A stretch of DNA of 64,000 nt. It comes from Clostridium beijerinckii. Lineage in GTDB: Bacteria; Bacillota; Clostridia; Clostridiales; Clostridiaceae. The translations under genes were made by a program, and so were the position numbers. The notes beneath the pieces were generated by a model, which did no database searches, was not told the origin of the DNA, and saw only the letters and a program-made list of their open reading frames with translations. Positions 26,291 through 35,363 of this stretch are shown one piece after another. Every line of letters begins with the position of its first letter. Position 1 is the first letter of the stretch. The DNA lies in assembly GCA_003129525.1 (NCBI GenBank), contig CP029329.1, positions 1 through 64,000 of the forward strand, read 5' to 3'.

Positions 26291-26325
26291 AAAAAAAAGC
26301 AGTATCGCAAGATGCTACTTTTTTT
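26291..26325. terminator. Hairpin with A and T flanks
   Basis: AAAAAGCAGTATC, GCAA loop, GATGCTACTTTTT, with one mismatch; it can work on either strand. Confidence 0.65.
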
Positions 26326-26333
26326 ATAATAAC

Positions 26334-26519
26334 TCATTTATTTGTACCATTTGATAGGTATATTGAATATGAACTCCTAAATGTTTTATAATTGATTCTA
26401 TCCCTTTTACTTTGGAAAATCCATTTTTCAAAATTCAACTGTTGTTGAATTATGCGGATGCAATCAAAATCTTTTTCTATAAATTTGTATGTTTCTTCAA
26501 AATTGCTATGTTTGTCCAT
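26334..26519 (-). CDS. Short hypothetical frame, possibly a degenerate gene
   Basis: A 61-residue frame beginning MDKHSNFEETYKFI with the Cys-containing KDFDCIRIIQQQL. I do not recognise a family. After residue 36 a neighbouring frame (SKVKGIESIIKHLGVHIQYT) reads more like protein and runs to the next stop, so this may be a frameshifted relic. No convincing ribosome binding site is seen. It lies between the deo and che operons, next to a terminator hairpin. Confidence 0.25.
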   Translation of the reverse strand: MDKHSNFEETYKFIEKDFDCIRIIQQQLNFEKWIFQSKRDRINYKTFRSSYSIYLSNGTNK

Positions 26520-26613
26520 TCTACAAGTAGTTTCACTTATACCCTCAAGTGTTACTCTGTATAGTGTCGTGCACTGTTATCTCCCACTTTTCCCTTAACA
26601 ACAACGCACAATT

Positions 26614-27648
26614 TTATCTTTTGTTAATAATTGAATAAATTGTCGCAGGTATATTTTTTAGAGAAACCTGTTTTAATACTCCACCAATATCGTAAGCCAC
26701 TTTGGGCATTCCATAAACAACAGAAGATTTTTCATCTTGTCCTATTGTTATTGAACCTTTTTTCTTCATATTCAAAATACCCTTAGCTCCATCGTAACCC
26801 ATACCGGTAAGTATTATTCCAATAGAACTTTTCCCTACTTTTTCTGCAACAGAATTAAATAAAACATCTACAGAAGGCTTATGACCATTAACTTTATCAC
26901 CATCAAAACATTCAACTATATATGAATTCCCTTTTTTATTTATTCTTAAGTGTTTATCGCCAGGAGCAATCAAAACTCTACCAGCAATAATTTCATCTCC
27001 GTGCTGCGCCTCCTTTACTTCCATTCTGCAAGAAGCATTTAAGCGTTCTGCATACATCCTAGTAAATACTGGTGGCATGTGTTGCACAATTACAATTCCT
27101 GGAGTTTCTCTTGGAAGAGCACTAATTATATTAAATATTGCTTCTGTACCACCTGTTGAAGCTCCAATTGCAATAATTACATCATTTGAATTTATAATAG
27201 TATTAGTATTTAATTGATTATTTATATATTGATTTTTATGATGACTGATCTTTGCTATTGAGGCTATTTTTATCTTTAAAATCAATTCATTAATAAATCC
27301 ATCAAGTCCATCTCTTAATTGACTGCTTGGTTTTGTCACAAAATCAACTGCACCTGCATTTAGTGCTTCAAATACGTTATCACTTAAGGCACTCACTACT
27401 ACAACTGGCATAGGATACTGAGGCATTAATTTTTTTAAAAATTCTATTCCATTCATCCTTGGCATCTCAATATCAAGAGTAAGCACGTCAGGTTCAAGTT
27501 CTAAAATTTTATCTCTTGCTTCAAATGGATTGGCTGCTGTGCCAACAACTTCTATACCTCTATCATTATTTATGCCTCTTGCTACCGTCTCTCTAAATAA
27601 TAAAGAATCATCTACCACCAGAACTTTTACTTTTTTAGGTGCATACAT
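26614..27648 (-). CDS. cheB: Chemotaxis response regulator methylesterase CheB
   Basis: A 344-residue protein with an N-terminal receiver (VKVLVVDDSLLFRE, phosphoacceptor in LEPDVLTLDIEMPRMNG) and a C-terminal methylesterase. The catalytic Ser is in IAIGASTGGTEAI (about 160), the His in IVQHMPPVFT and the Asp in LTGMGYDGAKG. It removes methyl groups from glutamates of the chemoreceptor and deamidates glutamines when phosphorylated by CheA. It is the last gene of the operon, and its ribosome binding site overlaps the stop of cheR. Confidence 0.95.
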   Translation of the reverse strand: MYAPKKVKVLVVDDSLLFRETVARGINNDRGIEVVGTAANPFEARDKILELEPDVLTLDIEMPRMNGIEFLKKLMPQYPMPVVVVSALSDNVFEALNAGAVDFVTKPSSQLRDGLDGFINELILKIKIASIAKISHHKNQYINNQLNTNTIINSNDVIIAIGASTGGTEAIFNIISALPRETPGIVIVQHMPPVFTRMYAERLNASCRMEVKEAQHGDEIIAGRVLIAPGDKHLRINKKGNSYIVECFDGDKVNGHKPSVDVLFNSVAEKVGKSSIGIILTGMGYDGAKGILNMKKKGSITIGQDEKSSVVYGMPKVAYDIGGVLKQVSLKNIPATIYSIINKR

Positions 27649-27654
27649 AATAAC

Positions 27655-28464
27655 CTATCCTTTCCTGTAAACTGAAGGCATCACATATTCATATGGATTT
27701 TCAATTCCGCTAAGAGATTCTGAAAGTCCAATAAAAAGATATCCTCCTACCTCAGTCATATCATAAAACTTCCTTATGAGATTCTCTTTTGTTTCTTTAT
27801 CAAAATAAATCATAACATTCCTACAAAAAATAACATGAAAGTTTCTTTTAAAAGGAAATTGATCCATTAAATTAAATACCCTAAAAATAACTTCATTTTT
27901 TAATTTTGTGTCTACTTTATATGTATAATCATCTATTTTATTAAAATACTTTAATTTCCAATTTTTCGATACTCTTTCTAAACCTTCTATGTTATATATG
28001 CCTTTTTCTGCTTTTTCAAGAACATTAATAGATATGTCACTTGCTAAAATCTTTTTATCCCATAAGCTTTTTTCTTCTGCAAAGAAATCTTCCATTATCA
28101 TAGCAAGAGCGTATGCTTCCTCACCTGAAGAACAACCCGCACTCCATATTCTTAAATCTTTATCTTTAACCGTATTTTTTAAATATGGTAATACTTTGTT
28201 GTTAAAAAATTGAAAATGTTCTTCTTCCCTCATAAAAAAGGTATGATTTGTAGTAAGTTTATTAATTAATATTGTCAGCTCATTTTTTGTTCTATCAGAA
28301 TAGACATAATCAATATATTCCCTAAAATTATTAAATCCTTTTTCAATGAGAACATTGTGCAATCTTCCTTCAATAAGATTTTTTTTATGAGTTAAGTTTA
28401 TCCCATAGTTGTTTTTTAAAAATATAGTAAGTTCTATAAATTCATTTTGCTTTATATTAATCAT
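27655..28464 (-). CDS. cheR: Chemotaxis methyltransferase CheR
   Basis: A 269-residue SAM-dependent methyltransferase that methylates receptor glutamates. An N-terminal helical domain is followed by NHTFFMREEEHFQFF, the SAM motif LRIWSAGCSSGEEAYALAMI (about 104-123), ILASDISINVLEKA and IFCRNVMIYFDKET. These are all CheR hallmarks. The gene lies 6 bases before cheB and 75 bases after cheY. Confidence 0.95.
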   Translation of the reverse strand: MINIKQNEFIELTIFLKNNYGINLTHKKNLIEGRLHNVLIEKGFNNFREYIDYVYSDRTKNELTILINKLTTNHTFFMREEEHFQFFNNKVLPYLKNTVKDKDLRIWSAGCSSGEEAYALAMIMEDFFAEEKSLWDKKILASDISINVLEKAEKGIYNIEGLERVSKNWKLKYFNKIDDYTYKVDTKLKNEVIFRVFNLMDQFPFKRNFHVIFCRNVMIYFDKETKENLIRKFYDMTEVGGYLFIGLSESLSGIENPYEYVMPSVYRKG

Positions 28465-28539
28465 AATTTCACTACCTTTTCTAAGTGAGTTGATATTTTT
28501 TTATTTTTTTTGTATCTCTTTAAATTCCAACAATAACTG

Positions 28540-28893
28540 TTAAAATTTACTCAATGCTTTTACAATATGCTCTTCTTTAAATGGCTTTACTATAAACCCC
28601 TTAGCCCCTAAAATAACCGCTTCCCTAATTCTTCTTTCTTGTCCCATAGCACTTAACATAATTACCTTTGCATTATGATCAAATTTAATTATTTGACCTA
28701 AAGCTTCTAATCCATCCATATGTGGCATTGTTATATCCATTGTAACAATTTCAGGTTTTAGGGTTTTATACATTTCAATAGCCTGAAATCCATTTTCTGC
28801 TTCACCTACAACTTCAAATCCATTTTTTTCGAGCATTGTTTTTATTGCTACTCTCATAAACAATGCATCATCAACTACAAGTACTTTTTTCAT
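28540..28893 (-). CDS. cheY: CheY-type single-domain response regulator
   Basis: A 117-residue stand-alone receiver: KKVLVVDDALFMRVAI with the acidic pair, phosphoacceptor Asp in PEIVTMDITMPHMDG (about 53), VIMLSAMGQERRI with the switch Ser/Thr position and GFIVKPF with the conserved Lys. It resembles Firmicutes CheY that acts on the motor after CheA phosphorylation. No CheC, CheX or FliY phosphatase is encoded in this cluster, so dephosphorylation must come from elsewhere. Confidence 0.93.
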   Translation of the reverse strand: MKKVLVVDDALFMRVAIKTMLEKNGFEVVGEAENGFQAIEMYKTLKPEIVTMDITMPHMDGLEALGQIIKFDHNAKVIMLSAMGQERRIREAVILGAKGFIVKPFKEEHIVKALSKF

Positions 28894-28941
28894 ATACAGC
28901 CTTCTCTCATTAAGAATAAAATGTTAATAATTATTAATGAT

Positions 28942-31035
28942 TTAGTATTTACCGAACTCACTATCACTTAAAGCTATTTTAGGTTTATTTGATGTAGTTG
29001 CTACTTCTTTAATTGCCATATTATTTTCTTTACTAGAATATTGTTTATTTTTAATCTTATTATTTAACGAACTAATATAACTATTATTATTTTTAAGTTT
29101 AAAACTAGAAACCATCTCTTTAAGTATTTGTGCTTGGCTTGAAAGTTCCTCACTAGCTGATGCACTTTCTTCAGACGTTGATGAATTTGTTTGAACAACT
29201 TGTGATACTTGCTCAAGACCTAGGTTTATTTGTGAAATACCAGTAGCTTGTTCATTTGAAGATTCTGCTATTTCTGTTACAATTGTAGCTGCTTTTGATA
29301 TTCCATCTACTATTTCATCTAAAGCTTTTGCTGTATTATTTGCAATATCTGTACCTTTTTCAGCTTTTTTTATAGAACCTTCTATTAATTCTGTAGTTTC
29401 TTTAGCTGCATTTGCGCTTCTTGCCGCCAAGTTTCTTACTTCTTCAGCAACTACTGCAAACCCCTTACCATGTTGACCTGCTCTTGCTGCTTCCACGGCT
29501 GCATTAAGTGCAAGTATATTGGTTTGGAATGCTATATCATCTATTACCTTTATTATTTTAGAAATATTTGCAGAAGATTCATTTATCTCACCCATTGATT
29601 TAAGCATTTCACTCATATGCTTATTACCATTCTCTGCATTTTCCTTTACATTAAGAGCAATATTTTTAGCTTGATTAGCATTAATGGCATTTTCCTTTGT
29701 TTGTGCTGCTACTTCAGTTATAGAAGCTGTTAATTCTTCTATAGCACTTGCTTGTTCTGTAGCTCCATGAGATAGTGCTTGGCTACCATCTGAAACTTCA
29801 CTTGCCCCTGTAAACACCTGTTCTGACGCAGTATTTATTTCATTAAGGACCTCATTTAAAGAATCTATTGTATTATTAACAGAAGTTGCTAATATTCCAA
29901 ATTCTCCTTTATACTCTCCATTTACTGAACTGTCCAACTTTCCTTGCGACATTTCACTCATAACATTAGTAACTTCTTTAATTGGTTTTACCATAGCTTC
30001 AATTAATTTATTTACGCCCTCTACTATGTGTCTAAAGTCTCCACTATGTTTTGTTTCATCTGCTCTTACATCTAATTTTCCTTCTACAGCTGCTTTTATA
30101 AGTCTTTGAACTTCATCTTTAAGTCCTCTTATAGTTTCTACAGTATTCTTCATAGCTGGAGCTATTTCATTTCTTGCGTCTTCAATTTTAACATCCATGC
30201 TAACATCACCTTGGGAAATTTTCTTCAGAACCCCAATAACATTATTCTGCAACTTATCTGCAAATGAATCCATTGCTCTAGCCATTTCACCTATTTCATC
30301 ATTTGTATTAATATTTAGTCTTTCTCCAAAACGACCTTTATCCATTTTTTCAATCATATCTACTACCCTTTTTATAGGATTACTAATTAATCTTGAAATG
30401 TATACTCCAATTAATATGGCTATAATCATAACAAAAATAATTACTACAACTGTTATTGTAATAGTTGATGAAGCAGTTTTATCATTTGACTCAGATCTTT
30501 CTTTTGCATCGTTAGTTTTCATAGCTACCATTTTTTCTATAGCATTTTGTTCAGCTGTTGCTGCTATCCCAACTTCACCATTTTCACTTACCATAGCAAA
30601 TGCTTCATCAGTCTTATTTTCTTTTGCAAGCTCTATTGTTTTATCGAGCTTTGTTTTATAATCATTTCTCGCTGCTATAAAATTATCAAACAGCGGTTTC
30701 ATTTCAGGGTTAATAATTGTCTTTTCATAAGAATCAGACAATTCATTTATATTTGCTCTTCTTTCCTCAATATTCTTTATAATTACATCCATCTCTCCAG
30801 CTGATTGTGTAATTATTAGTTCCCTTGTAGCTACTCTTAGCTTTTGAAACTCAGTTGAAATTTGCCCAAGCTGTGAAATAGGTACAGTCTGATTTGTATA
30901 TAGTATAGTATCATTATCATTAATTGATTTTAAATTATAAATGGAAAAACCACCCATTGCTCCACATATTAATGCTACTAATACAAAACTTGTTATTAAC
31001 TTTTTACTTATTTTTAGATTCGAAAACCACTCCAT
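28942..31035 (-). CDS. Methyl-accepting chemotaxis protein with repeated HAMP-like segments
   Basis: A 697-residue receptor from ATG 31035, which has AAGGAGG seven bases upstream. Transmembrane helix 1 is residues 10-32; a four-helix-bundle ligand domain (about 35-180) follows, then helix 2 ([20 protein letters not shown]). A HAMP domain is followed by two further HAMP-like units ([18 protein letters not shown] and [20 protein letters not shown]). The signalling tip is [20 protein letters not shown]. The four-helix-bundle sensor gives no clue to the ligand. It sits inside the che operon, so it is probably the main input. Confidence 0.92.
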   Translation of the reverse strand: MEWFSNLKISKKLITSFVLVALICGAMGGFSIYNLKSINDNDTILYTNQTVPISQLGQISTEFQKLRVATRELIITQSAGEMDVIIKNIEERRANINELSDSYEKTIINPEMKPLFDNFIAARNDYKTKLDKTIELAKENKTDEAFAMVSENGEVGIAATAEQNAIEKMVAMKTNDAKERSESNDKTASSTITITVVVIIFVMIIAILIGVYISRLISNPIKRVVDMIEKMDKGRFGERLNINTNDEIGEMARAMDSFADKLQNNVIGVLKKISQGDVSMDVKIEDARNEIAPAMKNTVETIRGLKDEVQRLIKAAVEGKLDVRADETKHSGDFRHIVEGVNKLIEAMVKPIKEVTNVMSEMSQGKLDSSVNGEYKGEFGILATSVNNTIDSLNEVLNEINTASEQVFTGASEVSDGSQALSHGATEQASAIEELTASITEVAAQTKENAINANQAKNIALNVKENAENGNKHMSEMLKSMGEINESSANISKIIKVIDDIAFQTNILALNAAVEAARAGQHGKGFAVVAEEVRNLAARSANAAKETTELIEGSIKKAEKGTDIANNTAKALDEIVDGISKAATIVTEIAESSNEQATGISQINLGLEQVSQVVQTNSSTSEESASASEELSSQAQILKEMVSSFKLKNNNSYISSLNNKIKNKQYSSKENNMAIKEVATTSNKPKIALSDSEFGKY

Positions 31036-31114
31036 TATTTGCCTCCTTAGTTTTTTATATAATTTAAATTTGTAATACATTTTTAAATTACATTTTATAA
31101 TTATGTTTCTTATT

Positions 31115-31615
31115 TTATTTTTTAATTTTTAGTTCTTCTATTTCATCTTCTTCAAGAAGCTTATGGCAATCTATAAGAAGCCTTACCTCATTTCCCATCT
31201 TGCCGATTCCTTTTATGTATTTATTACCATTGTCTTTGTTTGAACTGGTCTTAGGTGGTGGTGAAATGCTATTTTTATCAATATTCGCTACCTCTAATAC
31301 TCTATCTATTATTAATCCAATGGATATACCTTCCATCTCAACAACTATAATGCATGTTCTGTCATCATATTCTTTTTCTTCTTTTTTAAATTTTAGTCTA
31401 ACATCCATTACAGGTATTATCTTACCTCTAAGATTTATAACGCCTTTAATATAATTAGGCAATTCTGGTACTTCAGTTATTGGCTCAATACCTATAATTT
31501 CTATTACATATTTAATATCTATACCATAGTATTGTTTATCAATTGAAAATATAAGATATTTATCTTTTTGAGTATCTTCTTCAATTTCAACTATTTCTTC
31601 TAATAAGTCTGACAT
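31115..31615 (-). CDS. cheW: Chemotaxis coupling protein CheW
   Basis: A 166-residue Che[21 protein letters not shown], then [20 protein letters not shown] with the conserved NLRG, and DRVLEVANI. It bridges CheA and the receptor. The N-terminus adds about 15 acidic residues, and the C-terminus has a short charged tail ([12 protein letters not shown]). It is separated from cheA by about 100 bases that hold the CTCAAGG repeat. Confidence 0.93.
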   Translation of the reverse strand: MSDLLEEIVEIEEDTQKDKYLIFSIDKQYYGIDIKYVIEIIGIEPITEVPELPNYIKGVINLRGKIIPVMDVRLKFKKEEKEYDDRTCIIVVEMEGISIGLIIDRVLEVANIDKNSISPPPKTSSNKDNGNKYIKGIGKMGNEVRLLIDCHKLLEEDEIEELKIKK

Positions 31616-31639
31616 TTTTACTCACCTCTTTAAATTTTA

Positions 31640-31715
31640 CACCCTCAAGGAGTGCCTAGTACCCTCAAGGGTCACAATGCACTCTCAAGGAGTGCCTAGT
31701 ACCCTCAATTGGCAC
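31640..31715. repeat. CCTTGAGGGT repeat, copy 2 (two tandem units)
   Basis: CTCAAGGAGTGCCTAGTACC occurs twice with a 40-base period. It fills the cheA-cheW gap. Each unit has inverted CCTTGAGG-type elements. Related copies at 15261 and 45801. Confidence 0.7.
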
Positions 31716-31718
31716 CAC

Positions 31719-33761
31719 TTAGCTAATATTCACAATCTCCGATATGTCAAGTATTAAGCTTATAGTTGCATCTCCAAGTAATGAGCATCCACTTACGCCT
31801 TTTACTTTTTTAATATAATCAGGAAGTGCTTTAATTACTACTTGCTGTTCTCCAATAAGTGCATCTGCAAAAATACATTTACTTTTACCTTGATCTTCAA
31901 CCATAATTACAATACCATCTTCAATATTTACTACATCAGTTTTAATATTATAAAGTTCATGAAGTCTTAATAATGAATAACATTCTCCTCTTATAAGTAT
32001 CATTTCTTTATTATCAAAATCTTTAATTATATCTTCTTTTTTAATTATGAATGATTGCCTAATAGATGTAATAGGAATTGTGAAAACTGAATTTCCAACC
32101 TTTATTGTCATTCCTTCAATAATTGCTAAAGTTAGCGGGATTTTTATTGATGTTGTAGTTTCCTTACCTTCTATACTATCAACAATTACAGTACCTCTAA
32201 TTTTTTCAATTTCTTTAGCAACTACATCCATTCCGACTCCACGTCCAGAAAACTCTGTAACATTTTCATTCGTTGAAAAACCTGGCAAAAATATCATTGA
32301 ATAAATTTCCTTGTCTGTTAGCTCATTTTCTTTTTCTTTTACTAATCCATGATCTTTTGCTTTTTTCAATATTTTATGTTTATTAAGACCTTTACCGTCA
32401 TCTTTTATGCTAATCCAAACTTCTCCGCCTGTATTTTTAGCCTCAATAATTAGCTTTCCTTTTGGTGATTTCCCACTAGCAATTCTTTCTTCTGCTGTCT
32501 CTATACCATGATCCATAGAATTTCTTATTATGTGCATTAGAGGATCACCAATATGTTCTATTATGTTTTTATCTACTTCTGTATCTTGTCCAATTATTTC
32601 AAGTTCTGCTTCTTTATTTAGTTTTTTACACATATCACGCACTATTCTGTTCATCTTATTTAGTGTAGGTGCAAGGGATACCATTCTTATAGACATCACA
32701 ACATCCTGAAGGTCTGAAAGTCTTTTCCTATGTTGTCTTGCTGCTTTATTAAAACTATCTAATTGCAATTCTGAAATCTCCGGATTTTTAGTTACCATTG
32801 CTTCTGAAATAACCAATTCTCCAACCAAGTCCATAAGCATGTCTAGCTTATGCACATCAACACTAATTAAGCTTTGCTTGTGAGTAGTTTTAGAAATCAC
32901 TTCTTTGTTATCATTTACATTGTTAATAATAACTTCTGCTTCCTTTTCATCTTCTCTTTTAAAATTTTCATTGAACTCTTTTTCATCATAGAACTGATCA
33001 ATATCAACTTTATTTAAAGATATTGTTTCCATAAAAGATTCTCTAATATCTTCTACACCATAATTAGTTCTAAAAAATATTTTAAAACCTTGCTCTTTTA
33101 TTATTTCACAAGTCTCATTGTTTTCAACAATATCTTCTGGATAAAAATATGAAATCTCTGCAATTTCTTTAAGTTTGTGAATAACAGAAAAACATCTTAT
33201 ATTCTCCATTTCACATACTTCTTCAAAAAATAATGTAGCACTAAACAAATTAATGTTTGTATCGGTTTTATCATTACTTAAATAATATTTTGGTACTTCC
33301 TTTTTCTCTATCACTGATTCCTCATTTTTATATTTTTTGGAATTTTCTGACATTTCATTAGATGTTTTTAAAACATCTAAAAATTCATTTGCTTTTTTAA
33401 TGAATAAAGTAAAATCTCCATCTGGTTCTTTATCATTATTTATTTTTTCTATCTCTGCTTTTATAAGGTCGCTTCCTTCAAGCACTAAATCTGTAAGATT
33501 CAAATAGTCAATTTTTTCAGGTTTTGACTCTCTAATAAAATAAAATAAATCTTCTATAGTGTGAGAAATATTAGCTATATTATCAAACATCATCATTCCA
33601 GAAGAACCTTTAATAGTATGCATTATTCTAAATATTTCATTTATGCTCTCTGCTTCAAATTTTTTGATTTTTTCACTATCAATTATAAGTTGCTGAAGTT
33701 GTTCTACCATCTCAAATGTTTCAAAGATAAACATCTCCAACATTGGTTCTTTATTATCCAT
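31719..33761 (-). CDS. cheA: Chemotaxis histidine kinase CheA
   Basis: A 680-residue CheA. The Hpt domain has the phosphorylated His in IFRIMHTIKGSSGMM; a P2-like segment lies at about 175-260; P3 dimerisation begins VDVHKLDMLMDLVGELVIS; the P4 ATPase has LMHIIRNSMDHGIET (N box), SIKDDGKGL and FSGRGVGMDVV; and P5 is a CheW-like domain. The start at 33761 (MDNKEP) is chosen because a GGGGGG-containing site lies just upstream. It is the first gene of the operon. Confidence 0.95.
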   Translation of the reverse strand: MDNKEPMLEMFIFETFEMVEQLQQLIIDSEKIKKFEAESINEIFRIMHTIKGSSGMMMFDNIANISHTIEDLFYFIRESKPEKIDYLNLTDLVLEGSDLIKAEIEKINNDKEPDGDFTLFIKKANEFLDVLKTSNEMSENSKKYKNEESVIEKKEVPKYYLSNDKTDTNINLFSATLFFEEVCEMENIRCFSVIHKLKEIAEISYFYPEDIVENNETCEIIKEQGFKIFFRTNYGVEDIRESFMETISLNKVDIDQFYDEKEFNENFKREDEKEAEVIINNVNDNKEVISKTTHKQSLISVDVHKLDMLMDLVGELVISEAMVTKNPEISELQLDSFNKAARQHRKRLSDLQDVVMSIRMVSLAPTLNKMNRIVRDMCKKLNKEAELEIIGQDTEVDKNIIEHIGDPLMHIIRNSMDHGIETAEERIASGKSPKGKLIIEAKNTGGEVWISIKDDGKGLNKHKILKKAKDHGLVKEKENELTDKEIYSMIFLPGFSTNENVTEFSGRGVGMDVVAKEIEKIRGTVIVDSIEGKETTTSIKIPLTLAIIEGMTIKVGNSVFTIPITSIRQSFIIKKEDIIKDFDNKEMILIRGECYSLLRLHELYNIKTDVVNIEDGIVIMVEDQGKSKCIFADALIGEQQVVIKALPDYIKKVKGVSGCSLLGDATISLILDISEIVNIS

Positions 33762-33904
33762 TTTTCCACCCCCCTTTTTAATTAATAACTGGTTACTTAT
33801 ATATGGCATTTACACTGCTTAGCACACATATATGTTGTTTTATAATCATAAAACATACTTACCAAAAATTACCTAATGAGTAACAAATCATTTCTTTATG
33901 CTTA

Positions 33905-33933
33905 ACTATACTTATTTATGAATAATTTGTAAA
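33905..33933 (-). promoter_or_regulatory. SigA-type promoter for the che operon
   Basis: On the minus strand TTTACA (33928-33933), 17 bases, TATAGT (33905-33910), about 145 bases before cheA. A SigD (TAAA-GCCGATAT) promoter was looked for and not seen. Confidence 0.5.
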
Positions 33934-33967
33934 TGTTTGTTCTCTTTGTAAATAACATGTGTAATGC

Positions 33968-34136
33968 TGTCGTATTGTGTATATTTAAGGTATTATTCTT
34001 ATGAAAAAAATATATAATAACGTCACATTATGTATATTTAATGTGTTATCTATTTAAAATAGATAATATTATTATCTGTACATTAAAACTTAGTACATCT
34101 TCAATATAATAACTTGTGAAAAAAATATATAATTCT
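33968..34136. repeat. AT-rich direct repeats upstream of cheA
   Basis: TGTATATTTAA occurs at about 33980 and 34031, and TGAAAAAAATATATAAT at about 34000 and 34114. A 21-base palindrome (TTATCTATTTAAAATAGATA plus A) is at 34046-34066. Could be a regulator-binding region or a small duplication. Nothing else is seen between cheA and the amidase terminator. Confidence 0.45.
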
Positions 34137-34148
34137 AAATTATCCAAC

Positions 34149-34181
34149 AAAAAAAGTATCTCTAATTGAAGATACTTTTTT
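34149..34181 (-). terminator. Terminator after the amidase gene
   Basis: AAAAAAGTATCT pairs with AGATACTTTTTT, ending 9 bases from the amidase stop. Confidence 0.85.
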
Positions 34182-34189
34182 ACAATAAA

Positions 34190-34963
34190 TTATTTAGTTG
34201 ATTTAATATTAGCTTTTATAGCATCTGCAATAGCCTCAGCTAATTTTTGTTGACTAAGTGGATTTGCACATCTTTTTGCGTCTTCTTGATTTGTTATAAA
34301 CCCACATTCCACAATTATTGATGGCATATTTGTACTTCTTATGAATAATGAAGCATCTTTAGCTCCTCTATTATTCAAATTAAGATTTTTAGCAATGCTA
34401 TCATTTATAATTGTAGCCATCTTCTTACTGATTTCAAGCTTATTAGAAACTGCTCCACCTTTAAAATCTTCACTTTGCTCTTCTGAACTATAATATGTTT
34501 CTATTCCTTTAACGCCTGCCATCAATATAGAATTATGATGTATACTTATAAAAAAATCTGCCTTAGCATTATTTCCAATAACGACTCTATCCCTAAGACT
34601 TTGATTTACACCTATCATTGGCTTTTCCGCTTCATATCTAGTCATTACTACATTATAACCTCTTTTTTCAAGCTCTACCTTTAACTTTGATGCAACTTGC
34701 ATGTTTAAATCAACCTCTTTATAAGTTACTCCATTATTTGTAACTTCAGCACCTAAATCTCCACCGTAATTATGCCCTGGATCAATTACTATAGTCTTTT
34801 TTGTTTTGTCTAATTTTGATATAGCTGTTATGGCTTGCTTACTTAATGTGGATTGTGTTGAATTAGTAACAATAGCTGCTTGTACATTTATTGTTGGAAT
34901 TAAACCTAAAACCATTGTAAATCCAATCACAAAAGTAACAATTTTCTTTTTAATATTAAACAT
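34190..34963 (-). CDS. Secreted N-acetylmuramoyl-L-alanine amidase (Amidase_3)
   Basis: A 257-residue exported enzyme with a signal peptide (MFNIKKKIVTFVIGFTMVLG, cleavage near VQA at 29). The zinc amidase domain has VIDPGHNYGGDLGAE with the first His, KEVDLNMQVASKLKVELEKR with the Glu ligand, FFISIHHNS with the second His, and SIIVECGFITNQEDA with the catalytic Glu. It cleaves the bond between N-acetylmuramic acid and L-alanine. There are no cell-wall-binding repeats, so it is a free catalytic domain, as in CwlC/CwlD-type or sporulation hydrolases. GGAG precedes the ATG. Confidence 0.9.
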   Translation of the reverse strand: MFNIKKKIVTFVIGFTMVLGLIPTINVQAAIVTNSTQSTLSKQAITAISKLDKTKKTIVIDPGHNYGGDLGAEVTNNGVTYKEVDLNMQVASKLKVELEKRGYNVVMTRYEAEKPMIGVNQSLRDRVVIGNNAKADFFISIHHNSILMAGVKGIETYYSSEEQSEDFKGGAVSNKLEISKKMATIINDSIAKNLNLNNRGAKDASLFIRSTNMPSIIVECGFITNQEDAKRCANPLSQQKLAEAIADAIKANIKSTK

Positions 34964-34983
34964 TTTCCCATCTCCTCTTCATT

Positions 34984-35363
34984 AAAAAAGACCAAATACA
35001 TTTACATATTAAAAATATATATTCAATAATTTAACTTTTATACATACAAAAAAATAATAACTAAAAGATGCTTTCCCATAACTATCTCTGAAATCAGGCA
35101 ATATTCAAGAACCATATATAAAAGTAGACTTGTCCTTGTATTAAACATTAATTTTTCCTATAATATTTCCTTTAAGTTCAACCATATACGTGACGTATTG
35201 GGGTTTTCCTCTTATTGAGGAAAACCTTCACCGTCTTCTACATTATTAAAAAATATTGTATTTTCTCTTCCTATTTCCTTACCATAAAGATTCCTAGCTT
35301 TTCTTAAACTAACTGAATTCATACGTTCCAAATAAACTTTGTTAAGTTGCTTCATTCTATACT
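34984..35363. other. Intergenic stretch with one strong hairpin
   Basis: GGTTTTCCTC and GAGGAAAACC form a perfect hairpin at 35202-35226 in the 380-base gap between helD and the amidase gene. Without a U run it is not a standard terminator. No gene is recognised in the gap. Confidence 0.5.

Noticed and set aside
30197..30661. 154-codon plus-strand frame opposite the chemoreceptor gene
   Set aside because: Antisense shadow of the MCP coding region with no ribosome binding site or family.
31640..31715. CRISPR array
   Set aside because: Only two units with a 40-base period, no unique spacers of equal length and no cas genes.
33762..34148. SigD flagellar promoter for the che operon
   Set aside because: No TAAA-N15-GCCGATAT-like pair found; a SigA-type pair fits better.
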